Shown here: positions 1-20,300 of the stretch, one piece after another | Numbering within the stretch: position 1 is the first letter of the stretch | How the letters are laid out: every line of letters starts with the position of its first letter | Assembly (NCBI GenBank): GCA_003344405.1 | Contig: NOWV01000004.1 | Span: forward strand, 1,240,001 to 1,304,000 | Length of the DNA: 64,000 bases | From: Trichoplax sp. H2 | Lineage: Eukaryota > Placozoa > Uniplacotomia > Trichoplacea | Direction: 5' to 3' | Made by a program: the position numbers and the translations under genes | The notes under the pieces: generated by a model | What the model was told of the DNA's origin: nothing | The model's database searches: none | What the model saw: the letters and a program-made list of their open reading frames with translations, nothing else

Positions 1-44
1 GTTACCTTTACTCCCGGGCAAGAGTGGCATTTTATTAATATTAG

Positions 45-133
45 GAGATACCAAAGACCCCAAATATCCGATATATAGGGATGCTACCCCGCCGGATCAT
101 GATTTAACTGTCGCAACAGGTTATTATTATTAG
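45..133 (+). CDS. Possible 3'-terminal exon of an unidentified gene
   Basis: One frame stays open from base 2 to a TAG at 131-133. A plausible acceptor (a T-rich stretch ending TTAG at 41-44) would start the last exon at 45, encoding about 28 residues that include GDTKDPKYPIYRDATPPDHD. The Lys/Pro/Tyr-rich, polar make-up looks more like protein than the surrounding intergenic DNA. The rest of the gene would lie to the left of the window. I do not recognise the family. It would be convergent with HSD17B4. The call rests only on an open frame and one splice site. Confidence 0.3.
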
Positions 134-901
134 TATTAAATAATTTATAGCATTACAGCCTGATACGTATTTTCTCATTAATTGAATGTTTACCTAGGCC
201 TTTTTGATATTAAGAAGAAATCACTGTCAATCTTCGTCAACAATCCTAAGTTGCACTCACAACCACTAATGCAGTTTTCATTGAGCAAATCCGCATTGTA
301 GAGTTAGTATAGTATTGCATAGAAGTTTCCTAAGTGATCGTTTGTGAAGACAGGCATTGCCTGACTAAGTGCAATTCAGAACTTAAGAAATGATTGCAAC
401 TGTACCATTTATGTTCCTTTCTTTGTATATATAAAATATATTTCAAATTTTTATAAATACATGGTTACAACGTCTGGTGTAAACGATTTATTGATAAAAA
501 GATGTATCCAATGTTTTAAAATATGCAAGATATTTGCGCTTTAATATTGAAACAAACTTGCGTAAACGCAAAATCTGTTCAAATGTTAAATTTTTGAGAT
601 CAAGTTCTAGTTTTTTTCAACAGATATTACCCCGTAGAGTATTAGGGTCTTGTTTATGTTATTAGTACTACAGAATTATCAGATTATACTGTCTGTTTGT
701 TAGCATTTGATTTGCCAGGTAAAAATTAACAAGACTAATGTCTACTTGAATCCTAAAAGAAAGGTTTCCCGGTAGTCCACGCGAATTATATGCTAAAGCA
801 AATTCATTTTTTATTCACTCTATACTGTACGTTCAAATTTTACTGGATCTTCATGGTTAAATTGGCAAGCCATTCCTTTCATTTTGCAGTGTAGTCATTC
901 T
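134..901. other. Intergenic, convergent 3' ends
   Basis: AT-rich DNA between the end of the partial plus-strand gene and the stop codon of HSD17B4. It probably holds both 3' UTRs. I see no further coding signal or repeat in it. Confidence 0.5.
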
Positions 902-910
902 TTACAACTT
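902..910 (-). other. Type 1 peroxisomal targeting signal (SKL)
   Basis: The last three codons before the TAA of HSD17B4 encode Ser-Lys-Leu, the consensus PTS1 read by the PEX5 import receptor. This directly supports import into the peroxisome matrix. Confidence 0.9.
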
Positions 911-3900
911 TGAGGATTTTCCAAATAAATTTTCTAGCTTCTGAGCGAGCATAATATTGCCGCTAACCTTCAGTTTTCCGTTAAAGAATGCCTTCGAGAT
1001 GACCGAAATAGCATAAATTTTTGTTACATAAGGTAGCTTTTTGTTATTATTGCTAATGGTAAGGTATTGGGATGTAGAAAGTAATATGATTTAGATTACA
1101 GTGTACATACCTTTTGAGCGTTTAATTTATTTGTAGCTAAGGCAACAAAATCATCGTCTGACGTCGTCAGAGTGCAGTCTACAGCAGTAGACGTAGAACC
1201 AGGGGTAACCGATGGATTTTGACTTTTCAAATCAATTACTGTATAATTATAATCAACGACAATATAAAATTATACTTTAGTATTATAATTAAAGAAAACA
1301 ATATATTCTCACAAATTTGAGAGTATCAGTTATGATTTCGTAATCATGTAACCTACCCCAAGAAACAACTTTTTGTCCTTTTTCGTTTGTAATATTCCAT
1401 AAGTACTTGCAATTAAATTTGTTAATTATTGAGGGATTTGCTAAAAATTCCTTTTTCATTCGTTCAAATATAATCGAACTTTGTAGCTGCAATAATAACA
1501 AAACCTTTAATCAGAATACTTTTTTCAATAGGAATTGTCTAATCAAAAATTACGATTCTAACTTACAGCATTCGTAGTTATCGCTAACGATTTCTTTGAT
1601 CTAAATATATAATGTTTATATCATTTATTAACGATAAGGTTGTCAAATTTCTAAATCAGAAACGAATTTCGAATTAAAGATTCAAAACATACATTGCGAC
1701 TTCGTTGGGTGAATTTAATTCAATATAACCACCTCTGACAACCGGTGTGTTGTTACCCTCAACCTGATAAGAATATGAAATAAATAGTTACATAAACTCT
1801 ATTTGTGATGATTACTGAAAGTACGTTAGACAGCCTATAAAGAAAATGAATGCGTCTTTGGTAAACGGATAATCTCGAATACTGTATCACGTGATTATAA
1901 GGATAAAAGATATTTGATGGGTAGAATCAGTTTTACGCAATATACAGTAATAGCCAATATGTTATAAGGAGCTCGCTGATGAGTCTATTTTAGATTAGTA
2001 CATATTAAAACATACTTTACACTGAAAAATTATTCTGTCGATTTCTTTCCACATTTCAGTGATCAGCACTTGTCCTGGTATGACAGGGCGCATAAATCGT
2101 ACCTGAAACGATGGATAATTCAGGAAAGAATGGATCATCCAATCAATCCGTGATTAGCAGTAGGTAGAATAATGAAATGATATAAAATCGGACAACAACA
2201 AAGTGATATAATGTTTTTTAAGTTGGCCAATCTCTTGGCTAACTAATGCGATAGAATGTTCAGCTAACCTTCATGGATTTAAATTTCTTTACGTCGTTAT
2301 CGCCATAATGCTTCATGACATGTCGTGTTGCATAGCCCATTGTACACAAACCGTGTAAAATTGGTCGTGGAAAGCCTTATGTAATATAAAAATGATTCTT
2401 AACGCTGTGGAGTATATAGCAAGTATCAAAAGTATGGGTAATTTCAGGAGGACAGTCATAATACAAACTTTAATTTTATTTAACAGGATATAGTATATTT
2501 ATCCACGAAACAAAGTCCTAAAAATTTATTTAAAATAAGGTGCAATTGTTTCACCTCCAAGAGCAGCAAATTGTGAATCGATGTGTAATGGATTTAAGTC
2601 ACCGCTCATTCTGTATAAGGCAGCCTAATATGAAGAGCATATTATACCCGTAATTATTAGCGTAAATAGCTAACTTGTCTCACATCTTAATTTTTACTTA
2701 AAGTTCTTGATTTGGAATACTTTATAATAAAGACTGCTGCCAATTTGTACACACAATATTATATTGTATTTTTGTACTCCCGACTTCAAATGTCGTTGTA
2801 TTAAAAAATATACCTGGCTTTCAGGCACAATTTCTTTGATTATGGCGTCGGGGGGTCTCGCCGGAGTATCTGCTGCTTGCTAATCAGAAGGATAAAATAC
2901 GGAAACATCAAAGAGTGTCTTATAAATTCTTTGGCAGTATAAGAATGATAGTAATGCTGGCTTATCTAATCACTTAGCACTTTGATAAGTAAGGTTTAGT
3001 AGAGCTACTTATACTCACTGAAAGCGTTAATTTAAAGCCGAAAGATAGCATCGGTTAAACGCATCAGATCTTAAAGTTGATATATTTATACCTTAATCGC
3101 AGTGGACTGCCTTTTACCACCAAATCCGCCAGCTTTTTGGATATACGTGACGAACTGATTCATGCATAATTTTTCGTTATTCTCATTCGTGGTAGTAACT
3201 GTAGATTAAAATGTTAATATGCAATTATTTCTATACCGATTTTTTTGGCCAGTTCATAAGAACAAATTAAGTTATATAACCTCAAGTAAGAAATGCATAA
3301 TGTAGACTATAGCAGAATAGTCCTTACCTTCTGTTACAACGACAGCTCCCTTTCCTTTATCTAAGATTTCGACAATTTTACTAGAATTCCTTACGGAACC
3401 TATGATAGCATTAGTCTGTTAATAAGAGATTGTAATTAAATATAATAAACTTTAAATAGAAAATCTATTGTACCAGATGTCGGTAAAGGCTTGTATAGTT
3501 CTATGTACTGTTCTCCATGTACAATCTGTAATATTACATTTAATAATAAGCATCTAGATATAACATGCATATTACTGTATTAAATCGCATTAACTATTTA
3601 TCATTAAGTATTCACCTTCGTGGGGTCAATATTGAATCCTGGGCAAGAAGCAAAAATGTTACCGACCCCGCTCTATCGAAAAGTACAGAGTAAAAACGGT
3701 TATATAACTAATTTTTCTTGCATTGCCGATTACTTTATAGCATATAAAAGTTAACTTACAAAACAAATAATTGCTGCAAAAGACGGAAAAGTACAAAAAT
3801 TTTCATGGCCTTCGTACAGAAATTGTAGATTGTCATCGTTGACCTTCATGCCAACTACAATATAATGAGAAGAGATGCGTATATTGCCATATTTTAGTGG

Positions 3901-6900
3901 TTACGTTATGTAGAGATTGTAATTATCATTAACTGTTACAAATCGTAATTTTATAATAAAAACTAAGACTGTATATTACTTCCAAGAGCGTAGATGATGA
4001 TATCTCGACTTGAAAATATAAATTCAGTATCTGGTATTTTATATGACATCGCTTTCCCCTGTTATAAGTGGTAAAGGTCGGCGATAAGTTTATAGATTTA
4101 TGAGTATGTTAAAATTTATTTAAATTTACTTCAAGGATAGGGTACTACAGAGTATTTACTAACCACGTTAATACTGTTATTCTTATCGTCTTCTTCTCCA
4201 AGCTCTTCGGCTATGTAACGTGTAAGAGAACGAAAAAATGCTTAGAATAAAGGACTACATATAATCATTGCGCTAACTTAGTAATTGTACTTACTAGTCG
4301 AATTGTTTGACTTATTAATTTCTTGAATCGATAGAGCCATCGATTCTAATGATATCCAATAATAGAAGGTTAACGCTTGTGAATACAGTATTTACAGCAT
4401 GTCATATTCTGCTAATAATACCAAATTACGTGCAAATATTTTACGTAAAAGCTAGCCCTTGAGGTAACTAATCCTTACCTGATGTGCTCGCCGGATTTGT
4501 TGCATCTTGCCAGTCAGTAATTTTGTCCCAGTTTTGTTGAACTATGAAGATGTATTACAACTTTTTAGATAATAGGTCGCAAAGGTGGTATCTCAAGATG
4601 GCACAGTACAATTACAGAAGTAAATAACCGACTAGCCAGGTCTACTAGGCATACCTACCGGATTCAGGTGCAGTTTTCGCAGATGCATTAGGTATAACAA
4701 CACCGTTAGTGCGTTGCCACCTTACTAAATTTTATAATAAAATTATAAGTTGGAACAATAATTATCGTTGTTGTGTGCATATTATATACGCGTATATGTG
4801 TACTATAAATACTTTATATAAATATTCATATTGTGCATAAAGCATACATTTGGAAATCCATCCGCCACCAACCTAACAGATCAAGAAAAATAGTAAATTC
4901 GAATAATTGCCTGAATTATATTCATTAATAGCTAATTAATAACTAGAATAGAGATATCTATTTCTATAATTATCATAGATAGTATGATTACAGAAGAGAA
5001 GTAACGTACTTCGAATAAACCTCCATTTTCTTGGCAGCTTTCGTGACATAAGTACACCACCAACGGAGGAATATCTTCAACTTTAAATTTACCCATAACC
5101 TCTGTAAAGGGCATACAAATAGTAGTTAAAATAGGAAACGAAGGTAGACGAATAATTTGGCTTTATAATTAGCCGTTACCTGAAGGTAGTTTAGCGGTAA
5201 GTCGGGAAGCAGCAAAAGGACAAATTGTGTTGGAATGGATATTAAGTGACCCACCTTCTATAGCAAGGGTATTACAAAGGCCGACTACAGCTAATTTTGC
5301 TATTTCATCGAAGACAAATACCAATTGTAAGTTTAAATTTATAAATAAAAAAAATTATAGATCGTATCTGGCAAAAACTTAAAACAAGCAGAATTAGGGT
5401 ACTGACAGTACGACCTACCAGCACTATAGTTTGCTTGACCAAAGTTTCCATATACTCCGGCAGCGGACGTAACCATGATTATTCTATATAAAATTATTCA
5501 TTATTAATAGTTCGATACATTAAAATTGGGATAATAATTGTGCCGTTAGCCGATTAACGTTACCTGCCATAACGTTGTTTCTTCATGAAAGACCACGCAG
5601 CTTTACTGACTTTGAAGGAACCGAATACATGAACACGATGAATAGTGTCTACAACAATCAAAGAATATAACTTCCTATTTCAGTAATTTTCTCAAACTTT
5701 TCATCTGCATATGTCACAATAAAGTCAGATTTTATTGCATAAGCTAATTCCTTCTCTAGATTACTATTCACTTTGTATCACTACTAGTCTCGTTATAGCA
5801 GTAACATCCTCCTGTATGTTATATAATGCGTAATACATGTAACAAGTAAAATATGAATTACCCCAATCATTATCAGTAATATTCTCGAATTTTCTGTCTC
5901 TTAAAATCCTAGTTAAAGTATAATAACGAAGCTAATTATAGCACAATGTAATTTCGTATGAAAAAATTAGGTAAAATAAAATAAGTGTAAGTAAGCGTTT
6001 ACGAATTTCATTTATGAATTACTGTACGCATAATTACAGATGAATAATGGAGTAATAAAATAGATAATAGCAATTCCAATATTAACTTTAAAAATTGATG
6101 TATATGAATAGCTTAAGAGGAATGATTAGATAGGGTATATTCGTATTTTAAAATTAAGGAGCTACATTGCCACTAATCTATTGACCACATTTTACTTACC
6201 CAGCATTGTTGATAACCACGTCTAATAGAGTGCAAATTTGTATGATATTGGAAATTAAAAAAATTATAAATCAGCAAAAAGTCAATCTCAGGAAAGATGA
6301 TCCAGTGTTATTCCGAATATGTCTTTCCATCGACCAAAACTATCAATCGTATTGATTTTCTTATTTATATTGTTTTGGGTACTTACCAACTCTTCCAAAG
6401 TTTTTGATAGCTGTATCAATTATCTTCTCTCCTTCCGTTACAGAGTCTATAAAGTTTAATAATGAAAGCTCTCATTTCCTGGAATAATAATTACTACATC
6501 TACGGATAAACATATAGACTCCAGAGGGATACTACTTGCATAAGCTTGATATTTTGACTAGGAGAGAACTGACAGCAGATATGAAATATATTGATCTACA
6601 TATGGGCATTATTGCGGATTATTTTGTTATAAAATATCATAATGAGGAATTGATATTCGGTAGAAGCTGTAATTGTGCCTTAATCCACAGTTTGATGATA
6701 ACAGAAATAAACTAGAGCTGCATACCATAATTAGCTACGGCAGTTCCGCCAGTTCGTCGTATCTCATTCACCACGTCATCTGCATAGGATGCACTCTTAC
6801 CACTTCCTTTCATATCACCGCCAAGGTCATTTACTAGCAGATATAATAGAAACATGGAAAAATGCGTAGCGATTACTGTATAGTATATCGCTTATTATTC

Positions 6901-8049
6901 GGTAAATAAAATTTGAAATTATAGCTTATAAATCCCTGTAAAGTATAACTAAATCTGCGAGTAATTTACTAACATTTTATTTAATTAAAATCAAGTTAAT
7001 TTAAATTGATTTTAGACTATTAAATATACGCGTATATCATGTATTCTAAACAATATTATGTCTTTGGTTAACGAATAAATAATCCTGACACTATATTTGA
7101 TGTAAAACTGATGAACGATAAAATGCTGCAAATAAGGTGTTACAGAATATTACATCAGGCCTACCTACGACAGATGCTCCTCTAGAAGCAAATTGTAAGG
7201 CATATTCACGACCGAGGCCTGTAAAATTTGCAAAATTAACATTGCAGAGTTAAATTACTGAGTTTTTGGCTTGAATTATGAAATTACTGACTATAACAGT
7301 ACGAGTTTCTAGGATATTGTTCTACAGTATATGCTATACGCTAAGACTTACAGCAAGAAAGCACTCATATTTTAGACTGTAATATTGATGTTAAACTACC
7401 ACGCTATCATACCTGTATACTAATTTTACAGCAAGAAGCGACGATTTAAGAATAATACTTGGCATAATAACTATCTATGACTATACCGTGAAATTAATTA
7501 ATAGACGGTGTATACGTCATAAACGTAGTAGTTTTGTATTCTAGTAATAACATGATAGTAATTACTGTTATCATTTGCTACGTACAGTATTCATTAATTA
7601 CTAATCGAAGCATCCGTTGCTTCTACTATTCTACGAGTCTACTGTATCCATGTAGAACATCTAAGATATATCCATTGCTTCTACTATATGAGCATACACG
7701 TATCGATGCATAACATGTGAGATTACAGTAGAAAAGTCACTCCATGTTCATACACGTATGCACATTATTTATTGCACAGTACGCGTACAGAACTGCATTA
7801 GCATTTTGATATGTTCGACTTTTTCTACATCTTTAAGCCATTATTAAGTTTAATCATGGAGAGGATCAAGAGTGATGGTTATGGCAAAGCTTGGTATAAC
7901 ATCGAACTGATATTTTTCTCTTTAGCTCCATTACGATAGGAAATTGACACTCATTTTTACATAGCGGTATTGCAATAAAATAACTTGTGTGCTGTACCTC
8001 TACCGGCTCCAGTAACGACAACAACTCTTCCATCATATCTCAGTTCCAT
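902..8049 (-). CDS. HSD17B4: Peroxisomal multifunctional enzyme type 2 (17-beta-hydroxysteroid dehydrogenase 4)
   Basis: Catalyses the hydratase and D-3-hydroxyacyl-CoA dehydrogenase steps of peroxisomal beta-oxidation. The gene is spliced into more than 20 short exons, and all three family domains can be read in order. First is an SDR dehydrogenase: [12 protein letters not shown] from the ATG at 8049, [10 protein letters not shown] near 6830, DVVINNAG near 6210, and [10 protein letters not shown] with AKLAVVG near 5440-5300. Next is a double hot-dog 2-enoyl-CoA hydratase: LYEGHENF near 3810 and the catalytic motif [10 protein letters not shown] near 2600, with the Asp and His retained. Last is a C-terminal SCP2 lipid-binding domain (exons near 1310-1500, 1140-1230 and 900-1010). 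The protein ends GKSSKL, and SKL is a canonical type 1 peroxisomal targeting signal. The start aligns with the family N-terminus. Not every exon boundary was resolved. Confidence 0.95.
4784..4797. repeat. 14-bp palindrome ATATACGCGTATAT
   Basis: A perfect self-complementary 14-mer in an HSD17B4 intron. An identical copy lies at 7024-7037 in another intron of the same gene. A 14-mer with three mismatched or shortened outer bases occurs near 27177. Confidence 0.6.
7024..7037. repeat. 14-bp palindrome ATATACGCGTATAT (second copy)
   Basis: Identical to the palindrome at 4784-4797 and also intronic in HSD17B4. The ACGCGT core also occurs near 27180, 38511, 39450 and 56727. Confidence 0.6.
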
Positions 8050-8439
8050 GTCTTGATTGTATGCTATAACAAAACTAAAGATGTTTTACAAAATAATTCA
8101 CCACATTAGCACATTACCTTAATTAAGTAATTGAATTAAACCGACTCGACTAATATCATTATTATGTAATAACCAGTTAGATTGAAAATTTGTAGAATAC
8201 TCAGGCGAGATTATGGATTTATCTTTCGTAGCTGGCGTTATCCAACACACTGACGCTGAGTTCGTAGGATATCGACAGTGATCTCTACTGTAAAAGTAAA
8301 CGTAAGGTACAGTACGTACAGTGTACATACATTGAACGGGTTGACTGCGCCAGCCATGCAGTATTTACTCTACTGAACAGTATTATTTTTATTATTTTCT
8401 TTTTCAATCTCTAAAAAACCACCATACTGAACCATATTT

Positions 8440-8470
8440 ACAGTAGAGTACAGTACATACTGTACATTAC
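8440..8470. repeat. TACTGTAC-type palindromic repeat cluster
   Basis: Overlapping TACAGTA, GTACAGTAC and TACTGTAC words, all variants of one self-complementary motif. Directly followed by the inverted repeat at 8471. Confidence 0.6.
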
Positions 8471-8520
8471 AGGGCGTCCGGACACATTTTATTTGGCTTT
8501 GTATGAAAAATGTGTCCAGA
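8471..8520. mobile_element. Possible Tc1/mariner-type terminal repeat fragment
   Basis: After a TA dinucleotide the sequence reads CAGGGCGTCCGGACACATTT, similar in form to the CAGGGTGTCC ends of many Tc1/mariner elements. It contains an inverted repeat (GGACACATTTT paired with AAAATGTGTCC) around a short spacer. No transposase frame is nearby, so it would be a solo end or a very small non-autonomous relic. Confidence 0.35.
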
Positions 8521-8829
8521 TTTTTTTACACTCTTTTTTCCTCGTACTAAAGCTGTTAATCTAGTTTTTTGCTGATACCATTATCTAAATTCTAGAGTGT
8601 ACAATACAGTATCTGCTCTGACCTATGACCTATGGCTGCAGCACAGCTACAGGGTGCTTGTGAGGTTGTAGAATGGATTCAGTAGTCTCTGATTCAGCCT
8701 GCAAAAACACCAGCTGTGACTTGTCCGATGTCTAAGTACAGTGCAAGAAAATTTGAAATTATCCTCTGCTATACGAGTCAATTAATTACTATAAATTTTA
8801 TGCAAGTCGTAAATACAGCATAAGTTGAA

Positions 8830-8905
8830 GTACTGTACTGTATACCTAGTATCTAGACTTAATTTTAGATACCGAAGTGATTGTACACTACTGTACTGTA
8901 CTTCA
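8830..8905. repeat. TACTGTAC-type palindromic repeat cluster
   Basis: Two blocks of TACTGTACTGTA, at about 8831-8843 and 8890-8901, separated by AT-rich sequence. Same motif as the other islands in the window. Confidence 0.6.
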
Positions 8906-9588
8906 ACAACATCATCGTATATAATTTACGTACGTGCAATATTCACGCATTGTTAAAATTTGGGCTACAATAATTAGTTTATTTATTTAACCTCTATTAA
9001 CTAACTTACATAATTATAATCTGACCCTCATTATTATTAAACACGTTAGATGCTTAATAGTTAATAGTTCAGGTTTGTATATATGTTATATACGTTATAT
9101 TAATTCTTGAAAGTTGTTACAATAAGTTAGCCTGTAACAGTATAGCATTTATGTACAATGTTTTTACCGTCATGATGTAATACTAACAGCTAATGGCGTT
9201 ATAACGTCTAAGTTCGTTAAGACTTTTACTGTTACTTTAGAACATAGTATACTACAGCACTTTTTTACAAAAGTGTATTTAAATTAACAGTATGATTAAA
9301 ATACTTTGTTAACATCCAAAATAATAGGTAATATATATTATGGTATATTAGAAAACTAATTTAAAATAAAAATTATTGCGACATTAGTTGAATGAAATAA
9401 TGCCATTATGTTAAATAAAAGTTAAAAATTCATATAACTTCATTTATAAATGTAATAGATGTTTACAAGTAGATACCAGATATGATCCTATATACATAAA
9501 AATATATTTATATCGGCAGATCGATCCTTTGATATTAAAACCTCGTGAACTTGGAGGTCCGCTAATTGATAATCATTAATGATAATAA

Positions 9589-17837
<8,249 letters not shown>

Positions 17838-19149
17838 GAACTACATTAGAATTAATTGCTACATTGCGCTATGCAATATTTTACTAAGTTGATGAATTTT
17901 TAATTTAATTTGTAACACTAGTAGATGAAAAGACAACAATGTAAGACACTTATCACATAAGTGCTATTAATTCTTCACATAGCTATTACATTGTAGCATG
18001 TCAAGTTATTTAGTATTTCGACGAGATATCTTAATTTATTTATACTGTACAGAATGGTAAGATGATTAGTTAGAATGAAGCTTAGATGATTGTTGAATAA
18101 GAAATTCTGTGACGTTAACATGTGTAAATTGAGAAATGGTTATGAAGCTATTAAAATATTACTGATACTAAATTTTGTAGCAACAAAGATTATAGGCATA
18201 ATACTGATTAAAAAGATTTCAACTCATCATCATTTTCTTTCCTTTCAAGTTAAGACGAGAATGCTGTTACTACTCCATTTATAATACGTATACTTTACTG
18301 TCATGGACTACTACAAATCTTACCAAAATCTTCTTATAGGGTATGATAGTGTTATACTATATACGTACGAGTACTTGTAAGATAATGTTTAACACTTCAT
18401 TAATCAATATAATCAACAATTTTGTAATTCTGTAATTAAAGGAATTTTGCGGATGTATATTAGCATTCCTCCATACAGTTATGGGTGCTTTAAATTATAG
18501 AATTAACATTTTAGTACTTTTATATGCAGGATTTATTTTTATAACATTGTAATACCACAACCTATAGGTATTTTCAAAGCGCTAAAGTCGTACAACTGTC
18601 AGCTGTATGAATGAAAATATTCGCGTTTCAGGTTACTTACTGTAGAATGCAGCAGGATACCAATCTTTTTAATGCATGTTACGAGAATAATGCATCATTG
18701 ATAGCAATAGAGTGAATTCCTTTTAGAAGTTGGGCTGCCAATACTTTAATATTCTTCGCATACAGTCGAGGCTTTAATATATGCAATGGCTACCTGGATG
18801 GATTTGAGAATAAATGATGACAACATTTGGTGTTGATTCTCTCAACACATTGTAGATGACATTTACTGTAGTACGCATGTGCAGATTGAACAACGACCAT
18901 GCCACCATCCACCTGGTGCACAGTACGGTACTTTCATGGACTACTATACTGTACAGTATACTGTATCATACTGTATTGCAGTAAGGTAACTCTATTAAAA
19001 GTTACTATTTTACGCTACAGCTCACTGACATACTACTACAGTGAGCTTGGACGACGATCTGCACGGCGAAGCGCGGCGGGCAAGCTAGTGTTCATAAAAA
19101 TTATTTTGCCTGTTGTGTTGCAGACACGTATCTAAAACTGAGAGCCCAC
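17838..19149. other. Intergenic, divergent promoters
   Basis: Separates MBTPS1 (-) from the acetyltransferase gene (+), so it should contain both promoters. A small TACTGTAC cluster lies at about 18943-18985. A GC-richer stretch near 19040-19090 precedes the acetyltransferase start. Small open frames at 18090-18284 and 18899-19135 show no recognisable domain. Confidence 0.45.
18943..18985. repeat. TACTGTAC-type palindromic repeat cluster
   Basis: ATACTGTACAGTATACTGTA followed by further ATACTGTA units. The cluster is close to a perfect palindrome and lies about 170 bp upstream of the acetyltransferase start. Confidence 0.6.
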
Positions 19150-19596
19150 ATGCAAAAGAGTATGGAAATTTTAGAGGTGAAAGAACGAGATCAGATTAAG
19201 ACGTGCTTTAATGCTTTTAAAGAACTTCGCCCACATTTAAAAGATTCTACGTCTTTCGTAGATCAGGTCGTCGAACAGCAAAAGCAGGGTTATACAATTG
19301 CTGCTATATTCGATAATAGCGAATCTTCATCAGCTGCAGCTTGTATAGGGTATCGTGAGATAACTACCTTAGCCTGGGGAAGATGTATTTACATTGATGA
19401 TTTTACTACGCGTTCCGTGCATCGAAGGAAAGGGTATGGGAATGCTCTGCTCAAGTACGTCATCGACATTGCGAAACGAAATGGATATGACATTGTTCAC
19501 CTGGATACTGGATATGGTAGACATGATGCACATCGCGTTTACCTCCGTAATGATTTTCAGTTCAAAAGTCATCATCTCAGTCTAACTTGTGAATAG
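19150..19596 (+). CDS. GNAT-family N-acetyltransferase, single exon
   Basis: A 148-residue intronless gene, complete from ATG to TAG. It has the GNAT fold signature: beta strands around IGYREI and CIYIDDFTT, then the acetyl-CoA pyrophosphate loop HRRKGYGNALL (residues 91-101, matching R/Q-x-x-G-x-G/A), then HLDTGYGRHDAHRVYLRNDF and a terminal SHHLSL. The LAWGR...YIDDF, DAHR.YLR and HH-SL pattern is, from memory, typical of a bacterial single-domain GNAT group of unknown substrate. It would transfer acetyl from acetyl-CoA to a small amine or protein. It is the only clearly complete conserved gene here without introns, which suggests transfer from bacteria or retroposition. An in-frame Met5 is an alternative start. 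Family call strong; substrate unknown. Confidence 0.85.
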   Translation: MQKSMEILEVKERDQIKTCFNAFKELRPHLKDSTSFVDQVVEQQKQGYTIAAIFDNSESSSAAACIGYREITTLAWGRCIYIDDFTTRSVHRRKGYGNALLKYVIDIAKRNGYDIVHLDTGYGRHDAHRVYLRNDFQFKSHHLSLTCE

Positions 19597-19746
19597 ATTA
19601 GATTAATAAACTTGTACAATATTTATAATGTATGCGTTATGTTTTATTATTTGTATCTTCTCTCTACAGCATATCAATTATTTTTTACATGCAAACAAAG
19701 GTTATAGCGATAATACGGAATAGGACCAGGGAACTTCATTTGTACT

Positions 19747-19790
19747 TTTTAGTGTCCTCTCATATGTACTCTTTAGTGTCCTCTCATATG
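19747..19790. repeat. Two-copy short tandem repeat
   Basis: TTTAGTGTCCTCTCATATG occurs twice in tandem with a period of about 24 bp, just downstream of the acetyltransferase gene. Confidence 0.6.
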
Positions 19791-19851
19791 AACTATGTAT
19801 CAAGAAATGATCTTGTTTGCAAAAAACAGTTGATATCATAGAGTGCATTAG

Positions 19852-20050
19852 GTACACTGTACAGTGTACAGTACAGTACTGTACTGTACGGTACTGTAAG
19901 TTATGTGTGTATGTTCGTATGCAATACAGTATACAGTACTACGAGTAGCCATCTTCTAATAGTGGCCCATTGAGTGAGTAGGTTAGTCCGTTTGTTATAT
20001 CATATCACTACTGCTGTACTGTACTGTACAGTACAATATTGTACATCTCT
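19852..20050. repeat. TACTGTAC-type palindromic repeat island
   Basis: Dense overlapping GTACAGTAC and GTACTGTAC words, for example CACTGTACAGTGTACAGTAC at the left and CTGTACTGTACAGTACAATA near 20013. Individual palindromes could fold back on themselves. Confidence 0.7.
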
Positions 20051-20138
20051 CTCTGTGATGGCTCCATCTTGCTACAAAATAAAGTCATTTAAACATTTAG
20101 GTATTACTCATTTAGATATTTTTGTGTTATGATGTAAT

Positions 20139-20300
20139 GACAGTACTGTACAGTACTTGGTACCATGGGTAGGGGTAGGGCTGTACTGTACAGTACTGTA
20201 CAGTACAGTATGGGCCGGGCGTACAGTATTGTACTTACGTACAGTACAGTACTATTCTTAAGTACAGTGTAAGTATTGTACTGTACAGTGTACAGTGCTC
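20139..20300. repeat. TACTGTAC-type palindromic repeat island
   Basis: Includes CTGTACTGTACAGTACTGTA and several neighbouring copies over about 160 bp, mixed with GGTAGGGGTAGGG. A further short block (ATACTGTACAGTACTGTA) lies at about 20668-20705, some 90 bp upstream of the VPS4 start. Confidence 0.7.

Larger units (their letters stand above)
8050..9588. other. Intergenic region upstream of HSD17B4
   Basis: Lies between the HSD17B4 start and the MBTPS1 stop, both on the minus strand, so it should hold the HSD17B4 promoter and the MBTPS1 3' UTR. It contains two TACTGTAC-type repeat clusters (about 8440-8470 and 8830-8905) and a mariner-like inverted repeat at 8471-8520. Short open frames here have no recognisable similarity. 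Confidence 0.5.

Noticed and set aside
19369-19585. Frames on both strands inside the acetyltransferase gene
   Set aside because: Shadows of the GNAT coding sequence in other frames.
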